A stretch of DNA of 64,000 bases, taken from positions 1-64,000 of the forward strand of contig NZ_JARHTQ010000005.1 in NCBI RefSeq assembly GCF_029223525.1, read 5' to 3'. Source of the DNA: Streptantibioticus ferralitis. GTDB taxonomy: Bacteria > Actinomycetota > Actinomycetes > Streptomycetales > Streptomycetaceae. This document shows positions 7,693 through 16,927 of the stretch, in pieces (the first letter of the stretch is position 1; the number at the start of each line of letters is the position of its first letter). Under the pieces are notes generated by a model. The model did not search any database, was not told the DNA's origin, and saw only the letters and a program-made list of their open reading frames with translations. The position numbers and the translations under genes were made by a program.

Positions 7693-9762
7693 ATGACCGG
7701 AATCAACCGCCGCAGATTCATGCAACTGGCTGGCGGCACAGCCGCCACTTCTCTGCTCACCGGCGCCATCGCCCGCGCGGCGGAGATTCCGGCCCATCGT
7801 CGTACCGGCACCCTGCAGGACGTCGAGCACATCGTCGTGCTGATGCAGGAGAACCGTTCCTTCGACCACTACTTCGGTACGATGCGCGGCGTACGCGGCT
7901 TCGGCGACCCGCGTCCGGTGGTCCTGCCCAGCGGCAAGCCGGTCTGGTACCAGTCCGACGGCGCGAAGGACGTCCTGCCGTTCCACCCGGACGCGGACAA
8001 CCTCGGCCTGCAGTTCCTCCAGGATCTCGACCACGGCTGGGACAGCGGCCACAAGGCATGGAACCAGGGCAAGTACGACCAGTGGGTACCGGCCAAGACC
8101 GCGACCACGATGGCCTACCTCACGCGCAAGGACATCCCGTTCCACTACGCGCTGGCCGACACGTTCACGATCTGCGACGCCTACCACTGCTCGCTGCTCG
8201 GCCCCACCGACCCGAACCGCTACTACATGTGGACCGGGTACGTCGGCAATGACGGCACCGGCGGCGGCCCGGTCATCGACAACGCCGAGAAGGGCTACTC
8301 CTGGACGACCTACCCGGAGCGGCTGGAGAAGGCCGGGATCTCCTGGAAGATCTACCAGGACGTCGGCGACGGCCTTGACGCCAACGGCTCCTGGGGCTGG
8401 ACCCAGGACGCCTACATCGGCAACTACGGCGACAACTCCCTGCTGTACTTCGACGCGTACCGCAACGCGGCCCCGGGCAGCCCGCTGTACGAGAAGGCCC
8501 GCACCGGCACCAACGCCAAGCAGGGGCAGGGCTTCTTCGACATCCTCAAGGCCGATGTCAAGTCCGGCAAGCTTCCGCAGATCTCCTGGATAGCGGCGCC
8601 CGAGGCGTTCACCGAGCACCCGAACTGGCCGGTCAACTACGGCGCCTGGTACATCTCCCAGGTGCTGGACGCGCTGACGTCGAACCCCGAGGTCTGGAGC
8701 AAGACCGCGCTGTTCATCACCTACGACGAGAACGACGGCTTCTTCGACCACGTCGTGCCGCCGTACCCGCCGTCCTCGAAGGCGCAGGGGCAGTCGACGG
8801 TGGACGTCACCGGGGATCTGTTCAGCCCCTCCGGGTCCGACAAGAGCGTCGCCGGACCCTACGGGTTGGGCCAGCGGGTGCCGATGTTCGTGGTCTCGCC
8901 CTGGAGCACCGGCGGCTACGTCTGCTCCCAGGTGTTCGACCACACCTCGATCATCCGTTTCATGGAGGAGCGCTTCGGGGTCCACGAGCCGAACATCTCC
9001 CCCTGGCGCCGCGCGGTGACCGGCGACCTGACCACGGCGTTCGACTTCTCGAAGTCGAACGTGAAGGTGCCGACGCTGCCGGACACCAGCGGCTACATCC
9101 CGCCGGACCACAACCGGCACCCCGACTACGTGCCGAAGCTCCCGGCGAACCCCGCGCTGCCCAAGCAGGAGCCGGGACTGCGACCCGCCCGGCCGCTGCC
9201 GTACGACCTGTCCGCGGACAGCCACATCAGCACCCGCGGCGACCAGCTGTCGATCGACTTCGCCAGCCACGGCAAGGCCGGTGCCACCTTCTACGTCGCG
9301 TCCGCCGCACATGCGGACGGACCGTGGACCTACACCGTGCAGGCCGGACGGCAGCTGTCCGGCCACTGGAGCCTCGCTTCGTCGCAGCACGCGGAGTACG
9401 ACTTCACGGCGCACGGGCCCAACGGCTTCGTACGGCAGTTCAAGGGCCGCCCGGCCGGTGCGGGCCCCGAGGTCAGCGCTCGCAACGAGGCGGGCAGCGG
9501 GCAGGTCCGGCTGGTCCTCACCAACACGGGCACCACGACCGTGAAGCTCACCGTCACCGACGGCTACGGGAACGACCACCGGGCCGCGTACCACCTGCGG
9601 CCCGGCGCGCAGGTCGTCCACACCGCGAACACCCGCCGCGGCCACGGCTGGTACGACCTGTCCGTCTCCTCCGACCACGACAGCACGTTCCTGCGCCGCC
9701 TGGCCGGTCACGTGGAAACCGGTCACGTCAGCACGAGCGACCCGGCGATCGCCACCCACTGA
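7693..9762 (+). CDS. Tat-exported phosphocholine-type phospholipase C
   Basis: Predicted 689-aa enzyme of the PLC/acid phosphatase superfamily that releases phosphocholine from phosphatidylcholine or sphingomyelin. The N-terminus is a twin-arginine signal (NRRRFMQLAGG followed by a hydrophobic stretch). The phosphoesterase domain begins at VEHIVVLMQENRSFDHYFGT, whose ENRSFDHYFG motif is diagnostic. Two C-terminal beta domains (about residues 500-590 and 600-680) match the DUF756 pair normal for this family. Length is typical. ATG 7693 has AAGGAG 11 bases upstream. It may liberate phosphate or choline outside the cell; no PHO box was recognised upstream. Confidence 0.92.
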   Translation: MTGINRRRFMQLAGGTAATSLLTGAIARAAEIPAHRRTGTLQDVEHIVVLMQENRSFDHYFGTMRGVRGFGDPRPVVLPSGKPVWYQSDGAKDVLPFHPDADNLGLQFLQDLDHGWDSGHKAWNQGKYDQWVPAKTATTMAYLTRKDIPFHYALADTFTICDAYHCSLLGPTDPNRYYMWTGYVGNDGTGGGPVIDNAEKGYSWTTYPERLEKAGISWKIYQDVGDGLDANGSWGWTQDAYIGNYGDNSLLYFDAYRNAAPGSPLYEKARTGTNAKQGQGFFDILKADVKSGKLPQISWIAAPEAFTEHPNWPVNYGAWYISQVLDALTSNPEVWSKTALFITYDENDGFFDHVVPPYPPSSKAQGQSTVDVTGDLFSPSGSDKSVAGPYGLGQRVPMFVVSPWSTGGYVCSQVFDHTSIIRFMEERFGVHEPNISPWRRAVTGDLTTAFDFSKSNVKVPTLPDTSGYIPPDHNRHPDYVPKLPANPALPKQEPGLRPARPLPYDLSADSHISTRGDQLSIDFASHGKAGATFYVASAAHADGPWTYTVQAGRQLSGHWSLASSQHAEYDFTAHGPNGFVRQFKGRPAGAGPEVSARNEAGSGQVRLVLTNTGTTTVKLTVTDGYGNDHRAAYHLRPGAQVVHTANTRRGHGWYDLSVSSDHDSTFLRRLAGHVETGHVSTSDPAIATH

Positions 9763-9781
9763 GGTACATCGCCCTCCCGCA

Positions 9782-9833
9782 CGACGAAAGGTGCCGTCCG
9801 CCGGTGGAATCCGGTGGGCGGCACCTTTCGTCG
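9782..9833 (+). terminator. Strong hairpin terminator after the phospholipase C gene
   Basis: A perfect 15-bp inverted repeat (arms 9782-9796 and 9819-9833) with a further partly paired GC-rich inner stem. It starts 20 bp after the stop codon. There is no long T-run, as is usual in high-GC actinomycetes. The rest of 9763-10087 shows no gene. Confidence 0.85.
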
Positions 9834-10087
9834 CGTTACCCGGTGGGCCGCGGGCCCTAGTTGGGCACCGACCAGGGGGTCCGCCCACCGACCCCGGCCT
9901 GGGAATCGAGGTCGCGGTCAACTCCCCGTCAACGTGCACCGGCCGGGACGGAATACGCGAGTACGCTACCCGCCTCGGCACCGCCGCCGAACAGCTGACG
10001 CGGCCATCCCGACAGGCGACCAGCGCGACAGCACCCGTCCCCGCCTTGGGCTCACCCCCGCGGCCCGATCCCCCCACACGCTCCCCC

Positions 10088-11350
10088 ATGTCCACACTCA
10101 CACAGAACACCCGCCTGGTCGGCGATCCGCCGCAGGCCGCCGCCGAGCCACCGCTCGACGCCCGACCGTCCCGGCTGCCCCGGCAGTGGCCCGGGGCGCT
10201 ACGCCATGCCGCCCCCGCGCTGGCGGGCTATGCCGCGATCCGGGCGGTCAGCCTGGCGCTGTTCACGGCATGGGGCGCATGGCGGGCCGTACCGGTGTGG
10301 CACCGGATGGGGACGCTGTGGGACGCCACCGCCTATCTGCGCATCGCGGCCCGGGGCTACCCGGAGGCCCTGCCCACGCCGGACGCGCACGGCCACCGCT
10401 ACTCCGATCTCGCGTACTTCCCGCTGTACCCGATGTCCGTCAAGGCCGTGCACGCGGCGTTGCCGGTGTCCGTTCCGTGGGCCGCACTCCTGGTGGCATG
10501 GGTGTCGGCCGGGGCCGCGGCGTGCGGGATCTTCGCGGTCGCCGCGCATCTGTACGGCCGCCGGACGGGGGTTGCCGCCGCACTGGAGTGGGCGGCGCTG
10601 CCGCACGCGGTAGTGGCCAACCTGGCCTACACCGAAGCCCTCTTCGCCGCGCTGACCGCGTGGGCGCTGTACGCGGTACTGACCCGCAGTTGGCTCTGGG
10701 CGGGCGGGCTGAGTTCAGCGGCATGCCTGACCCGGCCGACCGGGATCGCGGTGGCCGCCGCGGTGGCCGCCGCGGCCGCGGGGCAGTTGTGGCGGCGGCG
10801 CCACGGGCAGGCCGTACCGTGGTGGCTGCGACGGCAGCCACGATTCCGCTGGCGGCCGGTGCTGGGCGCGGTCATCGCGCCCCTCGGCTGGTTCGGCTTC
10901 GTGGGGTGGGTGGGACACCGCCTGGGGCGCTGGGACGGGTACTTCGCCGTGCAGCTGGCGTGGAACTCCCACTTCGACTTCGGGGTCACCACCGCCGAGC
11001 AGGTCTTCCAGGTCCTGCGGAACCCCATGGCCTGCGGGATCAGCGCCATCGCGGTCACGGTGGTGCTGCTGGCGGCGGTCGTGCTGTTCGGCTACTGCTG
11101 TACTGAGGGACAGCCGGCGGTACTTCTGGTGTTCAGCGCCGCGATGCTGACCATCACGCTCGGCGACGCCGGGGCGTTCCTGTCGCGCGCCCGCTTCCTG
11201 CTCCCGGTCTTCCCGCTGCTGCTGCCGCTCGCGACCACTGCGGCCCAGGCCCGATCCCGCCTCGCGGCCGGGTTGGCGGTCGGCGCCGCGACCGTCATCT
11301 CAGCGGGACTCGGGCTGTATCTGACGTTCAACAGCGCCTCGTCGCTCTAG
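10088..11350 (+). CDS. PIG-V-like polytopic mannosyltransferase
   Basis: Predicted 420-aa membrane protein with roughly nine to ten hydrophobic helices. After the first helix comes WDATAYLRIAARGY and then YFPLYP, a combination typical of the PIG-V / GT-C mannosyltransferase family, in which the acidic residue near the first extracytoplasmic loop acts as catalytic base. Such enzymes use polyprenyl-phosphate mannose to glycosylate lipids or exported proteins. ATG 10088 was chosen because the first helix and family pattern start soon after; no clear ribosome site is visible, so the start is approximate. It is monocistronic as far as can be seen. Confidence 0.75.
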   Translation: MSTLTQNTRLVGDPPQAAAEPPLDARPSRLPRQWPGALRHAAPALAGYAAIRAVSLALFTAWGAWRAVPVWHRMGTLWDATAYLRIAARGYPEALPTPDAHGHRYSDLAYFPLYPMSVKAVHAALPVSVPWAALLVAWVSAGAAACGIFAVAAHLYGRRTGVAAALEWAALPHAVVANLAYTEALFAALTAWALYAVLTRSWLWAGGLSSAACLTRPTGIAVAAAVAAAAAGQLWRRRHGQAVPWWLRRQPRFRWRPVLGAVIAPLGWFGFVGWVGHRLGRWDGYFAVQLAWNSHFDFGVTTAEQVFQVLRNPMACGISAIAVTVVLLAAVVLFGYCCTEGQPAVLLVFSAAMLTITLGDAGAFLSRARFLLPVFPLLLPLATTAAQARSRLAAGLAVGAATVISAGLGLYLTFNSASSL

Positions 11351-11425
11351 AGTCGGCCCATATCGATATCGGGGGAACAGGGACCATACAGGGGCATACA
11401 TCCCCGCTGGGAGGCGGTGAACCGT

Positions 11426-11656
11426 ATGACCGCGCCATACGACAGCTTGGCGTCCGCCCGGGCGCCGCGGTGGGCCGGGGGCCCTGCTGCGGTCGCCACC
11501 ATCCATGTGGTGGACCAGGGCGGAGTGCCGGGGGCGAAGGACCCCTTCTGCCTCGGCAACTGGGGCGAGCCGCTGGGCGTGCTGAGCCTCGTCGTCGAGG
11601 GGCCCCTGCTGGCGCTGTCGGTGGCGATGCTCACCCGCCGACGGCACGACCCCTGA
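11426..11656 (+). CDS. Small hypothetical protein with one hydrophobic segment
   Basis: Predicted 76-aa peptide. Third codon positions are strongly G/C, and GGGAGG lies 11 bases before ATG 11426, so it is probably real. The C-terminal third (PLGVLSLVVEGPLLALSVAML) could span a membrane, followed by a basic tail. A GTG at 11417 would give three extra residues. I recognise no family. It lies between the mannosyltransferase and a convergent methyltransferase. Confidence 0.5.
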   Translation: MTAPYDSLASARAPRWAGGPAAVATIHVVDQGGVPGAKDPFCLGNWGEPLGVLSLVVEGPLLALSVAMLTRRRHDP

Positions 11657-11689
11657 TGAGGCTGTCGCCACCCGGCTGGTGACACACCG

Positions 11690-12559
11690 TCATCCGATGC
11701 CCGCCTCGGACACCAGGACCTCCAACCCCGGCTGCGCCTGCCCGGGCCGGGACAGGTACAGCGCCGTGTGGTACCAGCCGTCCGCCTCCTTGCCCGCCGG
11801 GTCCAGGCCCGCGGCGGTGAGCGCCTCGATGGCGCTGCGTTGCTCGGACGTGCCGGTGAACAGCCGCTGCGGGTACGTGCGCGCGGTGTGCCGTTCGGTG
11901 GCGAGCCCATGGGCGGCCAGGCAGCGGACCACCGGTTCGTACGGCACGGCGCGCAGCACGAACGCCGCCACCCAGACCGGGAGTTGGGCGGACTCCAGCA
12001 GCGCCTGGAAGGTGCGCGCGGAGATGTAGCCCACTCCGCCGGTGACGGTGATCAGGCCGACACCGGCCATGGCGCGCCGCAGCCGCGGACTTGGCTCGGC
12101 GGACTCCAGGTCCTCGACGAAGCCGTCGTCCAGGAGTCCGACGTCCTGCGCGTACCGGACGGCGTTTCCGGCGGCATCCAGCCCGAGGACACGGATCGGG
12201 TCGGCTCGGCGGCGGGACGTGTAGAACTCCTTGTCCCGCTCGACGAGTTCGGCTCGCGAGCACGCCCGCGCCTCCGGGCCGGTGTAGTGCGCGTACAGCT
12301 CATCCAGCGTCAGATGGTGGTTGAGCAGCGCGGCGTTGATCCCGTACGAACAGCACAGGTCGAGCACGGCGAACGGACCCCGAGGGCCGGGCGTCGCGTC
12401 ACGTGCGGTGAGCACACGCCGGAACACTGGCTGGGCGTGGTGCGGAATGCGGTATGCCAACGGTTCGAGCCTGCGGAAGTAGGCGCGTGGGTCCGGCTGG
12501 TCGTAGATGTCGTCGAAGCGGCTCTTGCCCGGTACGGTGCTGGTCCGCCTACGGGTCAT
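11690..12559 (-). CDS. Class I SAM-dependent methyltransferase-fold protein
   Basis: Predicted 289-aa protein. Motif I of Rossmann methyltransferases appears as AVLDLCCSYGINAALL (residues about 65-80), followed by a second strand ending RVLGLDAAGNAVRYA (acidic ribose-binding position) and a third, GVGLITVTGGVGY. The last region may take the place of the usual post-motif strand. The N-terminus is long and basic, and the C-terminal half is not informative about substrate. GAGAGG precedes ATG 12559. It lies downstream of the large SpoIIE phosphatase on the same strand with a 132-bp gap, so co-transcription is possible. Confidence 0.75.
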   Translation of the reverse strand: MTRRRTSTVPGKSRFDDIYDQPDPRAYFRRLEPLAYRIPHHAQPVFRRVLTARDATPGPRGPFAVLDLCCSYGINAALLNHHLTLDELYAHYTGPEARACSRAELVERDKEFYTSRRRADPIRVLGLDAAGNAVRYAQDVGLLDDGFVEDLESAEPSPRLRRAMAGVGLITVTGGVGYISARTFQALLESAQLPVWVAAFVLRAVPYEPVVRCLAAHGLATERHTARTYPQRLFTGTSEQRSAIEALTAAGLDPAGKEADGWYHTALYLSRPGQAQPGLEVLVSEAGIG

Positions 12560-12691
12560 GCAAGCCTCTCCTTGCTGCCGTCGGTCACGCTGAGCAATAC
12601 CATGCAGGTTGTAGCGTCGGCGAGAAACCAATGGTAGAACGCGGGTCGAAAACCGGTCATTCGGCACGCCGCGGGTCGACCATCCGGGGGG

Positions 12692-15139
12692 TTACGCAGC
12701 GTTCCGGGAGAGCTCCGCCCAGATGATCTTTCCGTCGGGCGTGTAGCGGGTACCCCAGCGCCGTGAGAGCTGGGCGACCAGGAACAGGCCGCGGCCTCCT
12801 TCGTCGGTGGTACGCGCATGGCGCAGTCGCGGCGAGGTACTGCTGGAGTCGGAGACTTCGCAGATCGGCGAGGCCTGCCGGATCAGGCGCAGCTGTATCG
12901 GGCCCGACGCGTAGCGGATGGCGTTGGTGACCAGCTCGCTGACGATCACTTCGGCGGTGAACACCAGGTCCTCCAGGCCCCACCCCTCAAGACAGCGGGT
13001 GGCCAGGACCCGTGCCTCGGCCACCACCGCCGGATCGGACGGCAGCCCCCAGGACGCCACATGGTCGGCACCGAGGGCGTGGGTACGGGCGAGGAGCAGG
13101 GCGACGTCGTCATCGGGAGGCCCGCTGAGCATCGTGTCCAGCACCACTCCGGAGAGCTCTTCCAGCGGTTGGTCCGGGTGGGACAGAACCGAGCGCAGCT
13201 GGGCCAGTCCCGCCTCCGGGTCCCGTCCGTTGGCCTCCAGCAGGCCGTCGGTGTACAGGGCCAGCAGGCTGCCTTCGGCGAGTTCGAATTCGACGCTCTC
13301 GAACGGCATGCCGCCCAGCCCGAGCGGCGGCCCGGCGGGCAGTGGCGGGAAGCTGACCGTGCCCTCCGGTGACACGATCGCGGGCGGCGGGTGGCCTGCC
13401 CGGGCCATCGCGCACTTGCGGGTGACCGGGTCGTAGACGACGTACAGGCAGGTGGCGCCCACTCCCGCGGAGGCCTGTGCGTCCTCCTCCGTGAGCTCCT
13501 CCCCGGCCGGTGGGAGTACCAGGTCGTCCAGGTGGGCGAGGAGTTCGTCCGGTGGCAGATCCATGTCGGCGAGCGTGCGGACGGCGGTGCGGAAGCGGCC
13601 CATGGAGGCCGCGGCATTGATCCCGTGTCCGACGAGGTCACCGACGACCAGGGCGGCCCGGGCCCCGGACAGCGGGATGACGTCGAACCAGTCACCGCCC
13701 ACGCCGCCGGTGGCGCCCGCGGGCATGTAGCGCGACGCGACCTCCAACGTCGTACGGGTGATCAGTTTTTGCGGGAGCAGATCACGCTGCAGGGCGAGCG
13801 CCGTGCTGTGCTCGCGGGTGAACTGGCGGGCGTTGTCGATGTTGACGGCCGCCCGGGCGACGACCTCCTCGGCGAGCAGCAGATCGTCCTGCTCGAAGGG
13901 GTCGGGGCGCTGCCAGCGGATGAACGTGGCGACGCCCAGTACGTTGCCGCGGGCCCGGATCGCAATCACCATCAGCGACCGCAGACCGAACCTGCGCAAA
14001 CTGGCCGACCGGGTTTCGTCCTCAGTGATCCATCCGTCGGGCCCGGTGTCCAGCACGGGCTCCAGGTACGAGGTGCCGTCGGCCAGACACCGCCCCCACG
14101 GCGAGGACGGGGCGAAGTTGACGGTCTCCCCCGTCGCCGCGATCGACTCCGGGCAGCCTTCCAGCACCGACTTCTGTCCGGCCCGTCGCAGCTGCCTGAT
14201 GTCGAGGAGCGGTCCAGCGCGAGGCGCGTCACCGCGCAGCACCGTGTCGAGCAGGTCCACGGCGGCGAAGTCGGCGAGCCGCGGTACCCCGATCTCGGCG
14301 AGCTCCTGTGCGGTGCGGCCGACGTCCAGGGTGCTGCCGGTCCGTGCCCCCGCCTCGTTCAGCAGGGCCAGCCGTTCCCGGGCCCGCCAACGGTCGGTGA
14401 CGTCGACGACCATGTAGCACACGCCCAGCACCCGGCCGTAGGTGTCATCGAGGCGGAAGAACGACGTGGAGTAGGCGTGTTCGCGGTGCGGGTCGGCCGG
14501 GGTGTAACCGCGGTACTCGAAGTCGATCACGGGTTGCCCGGTCTCCAGCACCTCCCGCATCTGCCCCTCGATCTTCTCGGCGTCCAGCCTCGGCAGCACC
14601 TCGCCGAAGCGCTTCCCGAACCGCTGCTCGCGCGGCACCCCGCCGGTGCGCTCCAGCGCGTCGTTGAGCCACACGTAGCGCAGATCCGGGCTCATCACGG
14701 CCATGCCCACCGGTGAACTGTCGAGGAACCGCTCCAGCATTGAGCGGTTGACCTCCCACCACGGGGTCCGGCCGATGTCGATGGCGGCGAGCAGCCAGCC
14801 GTGTTCACCGCGCGGGTCGTCCAACGGCCAGATCCACAGCCCCAGCCGCAGCGGGTGCCCGTCCCGGTGCCGTACGTCGACCAGGCCGAACCAGCCTTCC
14901 GGCGTTTCCCGCCCGCGGACCGTGGCCACCACCCGGGCGGCGTCCCGCTCGTCCATCAGCAGGCGGGCCACGGGTCGGTTCAGCACCTCGGCGGTCGGAT
15001 ATCCGAGTACCGCCTCCGCGGTCCTGGTCCAACTGACGACGCGGCCCTTCGCGTCCACCGCCGCGATCGCCACGCCCATCAAGTCGAAGGGCGGCACGGG
15101 CCCTCCGGGCGTTGTGGTCGTGCGGTCGAAGGTGCCCAT
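12692..15139 (-). CDS. PAS-PAS-GAF-SpoIIE phosphatase-HATPase multi-domain regulator
   Basis: Predicted 815-aa cytosolic signalling protein. Order: PAS 1 (about 18-120), PAS 2 (about 135-250), GAF (about 265-430), PP2C/SpoIIE phosphatase (about 455-670) and an RsbW-like ATP-binding domain (about 690-812). Phosphatase metal ligands are seen in GGDWFDVIPL, GDLVGHGINAAASM, YTDGLLEANG and DDDVALLLA. The kinase-like domain has the N box VSELVTNAIRYA and the G box DEGGRGLFLV. In such proteins the phosphatase dephosphorylates an anti-anti-sigma factor and the HATPase acts as anti-sigma kinase, so one protein may both sense signals and set sigma activity. No sigma or STAS gene is adjacent. Confidence 0.93.
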   Translation of the reverse strand: MGTFDRTTTTPGGPVPPFDLMGVAIAAVDAKGRVVSWTRTAEAVLGYPTAEVLNRPVARLLMDERDAARVVATVRGRETPEGWFGLVDVRHRDGHPLRLGLWIWPLDDPRGEHGWLLAAIDIGRTPWWEVNRSMLERFLDSSPVGMAVMSPDLRYVWLNDALERTGGVPREQRFGKRFGEVLPRLDAEKIEGQMREVLETGQPVIDFEYRGYTPADPHREHAYSTSFFRLDDTYGRVLGVCYMVVDVTDRWRARERLALLNEAGARTGSTLDVGRTAQELAEIGVPRLADFAAVDLLDTVLRGDAPRAGPLLDIRQLRRAGQKSVLEGCPESIAATGETVNFAPSSPWGRCLADGTSYLEPVLDTGPDGWITEDETRSASLRRFGLRSLMVIAIRARGNVLGVATFIRWQRPDPFEQDDLLLAEEVVARAAVNIDNARQFTREHSTALALQRDLLPQKLITRTTLEVASRYMPAGATGGVGGDWFDVIPLSGARAALVVGDLVGHGINAAASMGRFRTAVRTLADMDLPPDELLAHLDDLVLPPAGEELTEEDAQASAGVGATCLYVVYDPVTRKCAMARAGHPPPAIVSPEGTVSFPPLPAGPPLGLGGMPFESVEFELAEGSLLALYTDGLLEANGRDPEAGLAQLRSVLSHPDQPLEELSGVVLDTMLSGPPDDDVALLLARTHALGADHVASWGLPSDPAVVAEARVLATRCLEGWGLEDLVFTAEVIVSELVTNAIRYASGPIQLRLIRQASPICEVSDSSSTSPRLRHARTTDEGGRGLFLVAQLSRRWGTRYTPDGKIIWAELSRNAA

Positions 15140-15371
15140 CGCGCTACGTCGTCCACCTGTTCATGAAAGGCGTCGCCTCTCCTTTCCCCGGCGCGTTTCT
15201 TCGCGGCCAGCCGGTGGTCCTCCCAGCATCGCACCAATGCGGTCTCCGGGTCGGCCGAGCGCCCGGCTACCCGCTCACAGCCGAGTTCCCGCTGCCCGGA
15301 TGCATTCGCGTTCGCAAACGTCTTTCAGTGGCGCCACCCCGGGAAGCAGCCGCGAGCTCCTTCCCCGAAGC

Positions 15372-15402
15372 GGTGGAGCGGGGCGAAGAGCCCCGCTCCA
15401 CC
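15372..15402 (-). terminator. Hairpin terminator of the GNAT gene
   Basis: A perfect 13-bp stem (15372-15384 with 15390-15402) and loop GAAGA, one base beyond the stop codon of the GNAT gene that reads toward it. The remainder of 15140-15371 shows no gene. Confidence 0.85.
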
Positions 15403-15403
15403 T

Positions 15404-15985
15404 TCACCACAGTCTGTCGATCTCGCCTGGATACAACTCGATGCGGGCCTGTTCGAACGCGCTGCGATGGCGGCGGCCCTCGGCTGAGAAGAAGTCCGCC
15501 ATGGTGACCTTGTCAAAGCCGGGCCGGTCGCTGGGAAATGGCGACTGCCGCGTCCCGCCCACCAGCACGGCGCCGGGCAGCGGCTGCCAGCCAGCGCTCT
15601 CGTAGAACGCGCGCAGCGGACGGTCGCAGGTGAACAGGCCCAGATCCAGTGCGCCCGCGGCCATCATCTCCCGGGCCGCCGCCACCAGTTGGCGGCCGAG
15701 GCCCTGCCCGCGCATCTCGCTGCGCGTCACCACTGTGCTCAGGCCTCCGGCGAGGAAGTGCCGACCGGCGTGGGCGATCTGCCGGGAGAGGATGTCCAAC
15801 GCGGCCAGGACGGTACCGTCCTCGACGAGCAGCACCGAAACGGGCCGCAACTCGGGGTCATGGGTGAGCCCATCGACCTGACGCGCCGCGGCATCCTCGG
15901 TCGGCCACGCCTCGTGCTGCAGGGCGATGACCTGCCGACGGTACCGCGGCGGGGTGGCCGCTTCCGCGTATGAGATGGTCTGCAT
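15404..15985 (-). CDS. GNAT family N-acetyltransferase
   Basis: Predicted 193-aa acetyltransferase. The acetyl-CoA-binding motif A is seen as LSTVVTRSEMRGQGLGRQLVAAA (residues about 85-105), with the R-G-Q-G-L-G pyrophosphate loop, followed by FTCDRPLRAFYESAGWQPL, the usual fourth-strand region with a FYE-x-x-GW element. The acceptor substrate is unknown; candidates are amines, aminoglycosides or protein N-termini. ATG 15985 fits the family start but has no strong ribosome site. It is divergent from the LysE-type exporter gene 127 bp away. Confidence 0.85.
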   Translation of the reverse strand: MQTISYAEAATPPRYRRQVIALQHEAWPTEDAAARQVDGLTHDPELRPVSVLLVEDGTVLAALDILSRQIAHAGRHFLAGGLSTVVTRSEMRGQGLGRQLVAAAREMMAAGALDLGLFTCDRPLRAFYESAGWQPLPGAVLVGGTRQSPFPSDRPGFDKVTMADFFSAEGRRHRSAFEQARIELYPGEIDRLW

Positions 15986-16112
15986 ACGCCGATTGTCCCG
16001 GCACGACATGTGCGCGCAAGTCGGTTCCCCACCGCCCGAAGGGCGTTGGCCGGCTCTGGGGCCCCGCGGTATTCCGGTCGCCTCGCGATCGAACGACGGG
16101 GAAGATGACGGG

Positions 16113-16739
16113 ATGTTGAGCATCCTCCTCCCCTTCCTGGGCGCGTGTGTGGTCATCGCCGCCGTGCCGGGGCCGAGTACGGCGCTGATCATCCGCCATT
16201 CCCTGCGGGGCGGACGACGGGCCGGATTCGCGACGGTCCTCGGGAACGAGACCGGGGTCTTCCTGTGGGGTGTGGCCGCGGCGCTCGGCTTCACCGCGCT
16301 GCTGGCCGCCTCGCAGCTTGCGTACGACGTCATGCGGTACGCCGGCGCCGCGGTGCTGATCTGGTTCGGCCTGCAGGCCCTGCGGGCCGCGCGGCGCACC
16401 GGCGGGGCCGACGAGGCCGCTGAGCCCGCCGCGGCGGCGCGCTCGGTGTGGCGGGCGTACCGCACCGGTGTCTGGGTCAACCTGGCCAACCCCAAGGCGG
16501 CGATCTTCGCGATGTCGTTCCTGCCGCAGTTCGTTCCGGCCGGTGCGCCCCAACTCCCCACGGTGATAGGGCTCGCCACGCTGCAGGCGCTCTTCGAGGT
16601 CGCCTTCTACGGAACGTACGTCTGGTTCGTGCACCGTATGAAGTCGCTCTTCGACCGTGCTTCGGTGCGGCGTCGGATGGAGCAGATCTCGGGCGGGGTG
16701 CTGGTGGCGCTCGGCCTGCGGCTGGCGTTGGAGGGGTAG
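16113..16739 (+). CDS. LysE/RhtB family exporter
   Basis: Predicted 208-aa membrane protein with six hydrophobic segments. The first helix ends AAVPGPSTALIIRHSLRGGRRAG, the characteristic PGP element and Gly/Arg loop of LysE/RhtB amino-acid exporters, and NLANPKAAIFAMSFLPQFV in the middle is the second family signature. It exports amino acids or related metabolites with the proton gradient. ATG 16113 is preceded by GGGGAAGA about nine bases upstream. No LysG-like regulator is adjacent. Confidence 0.9.
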   Translation: MLSILLPFLGACVVIAAVPGPSTALIIRHSLRGGRRAGFATVLGNETGVFLWGVAAALGFTALLAASQLAYDVMRYAGAAVLIWFGLQALRAARRTGGADEAAEPAAAARSVWRAYRTGVWVNLANPKAAIFAMSFLPQFVPAGAPQLPTVIGLATLQALFEVAFYGTYVWFVHRMKSLFDRASVRRRMEQISGGVLVALGLRLALEG

Positions 16740-16927
16740 GCAGCGGAACGGCGGAAGCCACCCGGCGCGGATATGATGACCGCGGGGTTCCCTGGGCTGC
16801 CAAAGGTCCAGCTCGGGCCAGGCCCGCCGGTACGGTGAGGCGCCGGCCGGGTCGGTTCAGACAAAGGCATACGCCGCGCGGGTATTTCCCCGTAGCGGCC
16901 CATGACCCGACGCACCTCGGAGGGTCC

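Noticed and set aside
7579..10110. 843-codon open frame antisense to phospholipase C
   Set aside because: It is a shadow of the strong coding bias on the other strand, with low-complexity Val/Arg/Gly composition and no domain.
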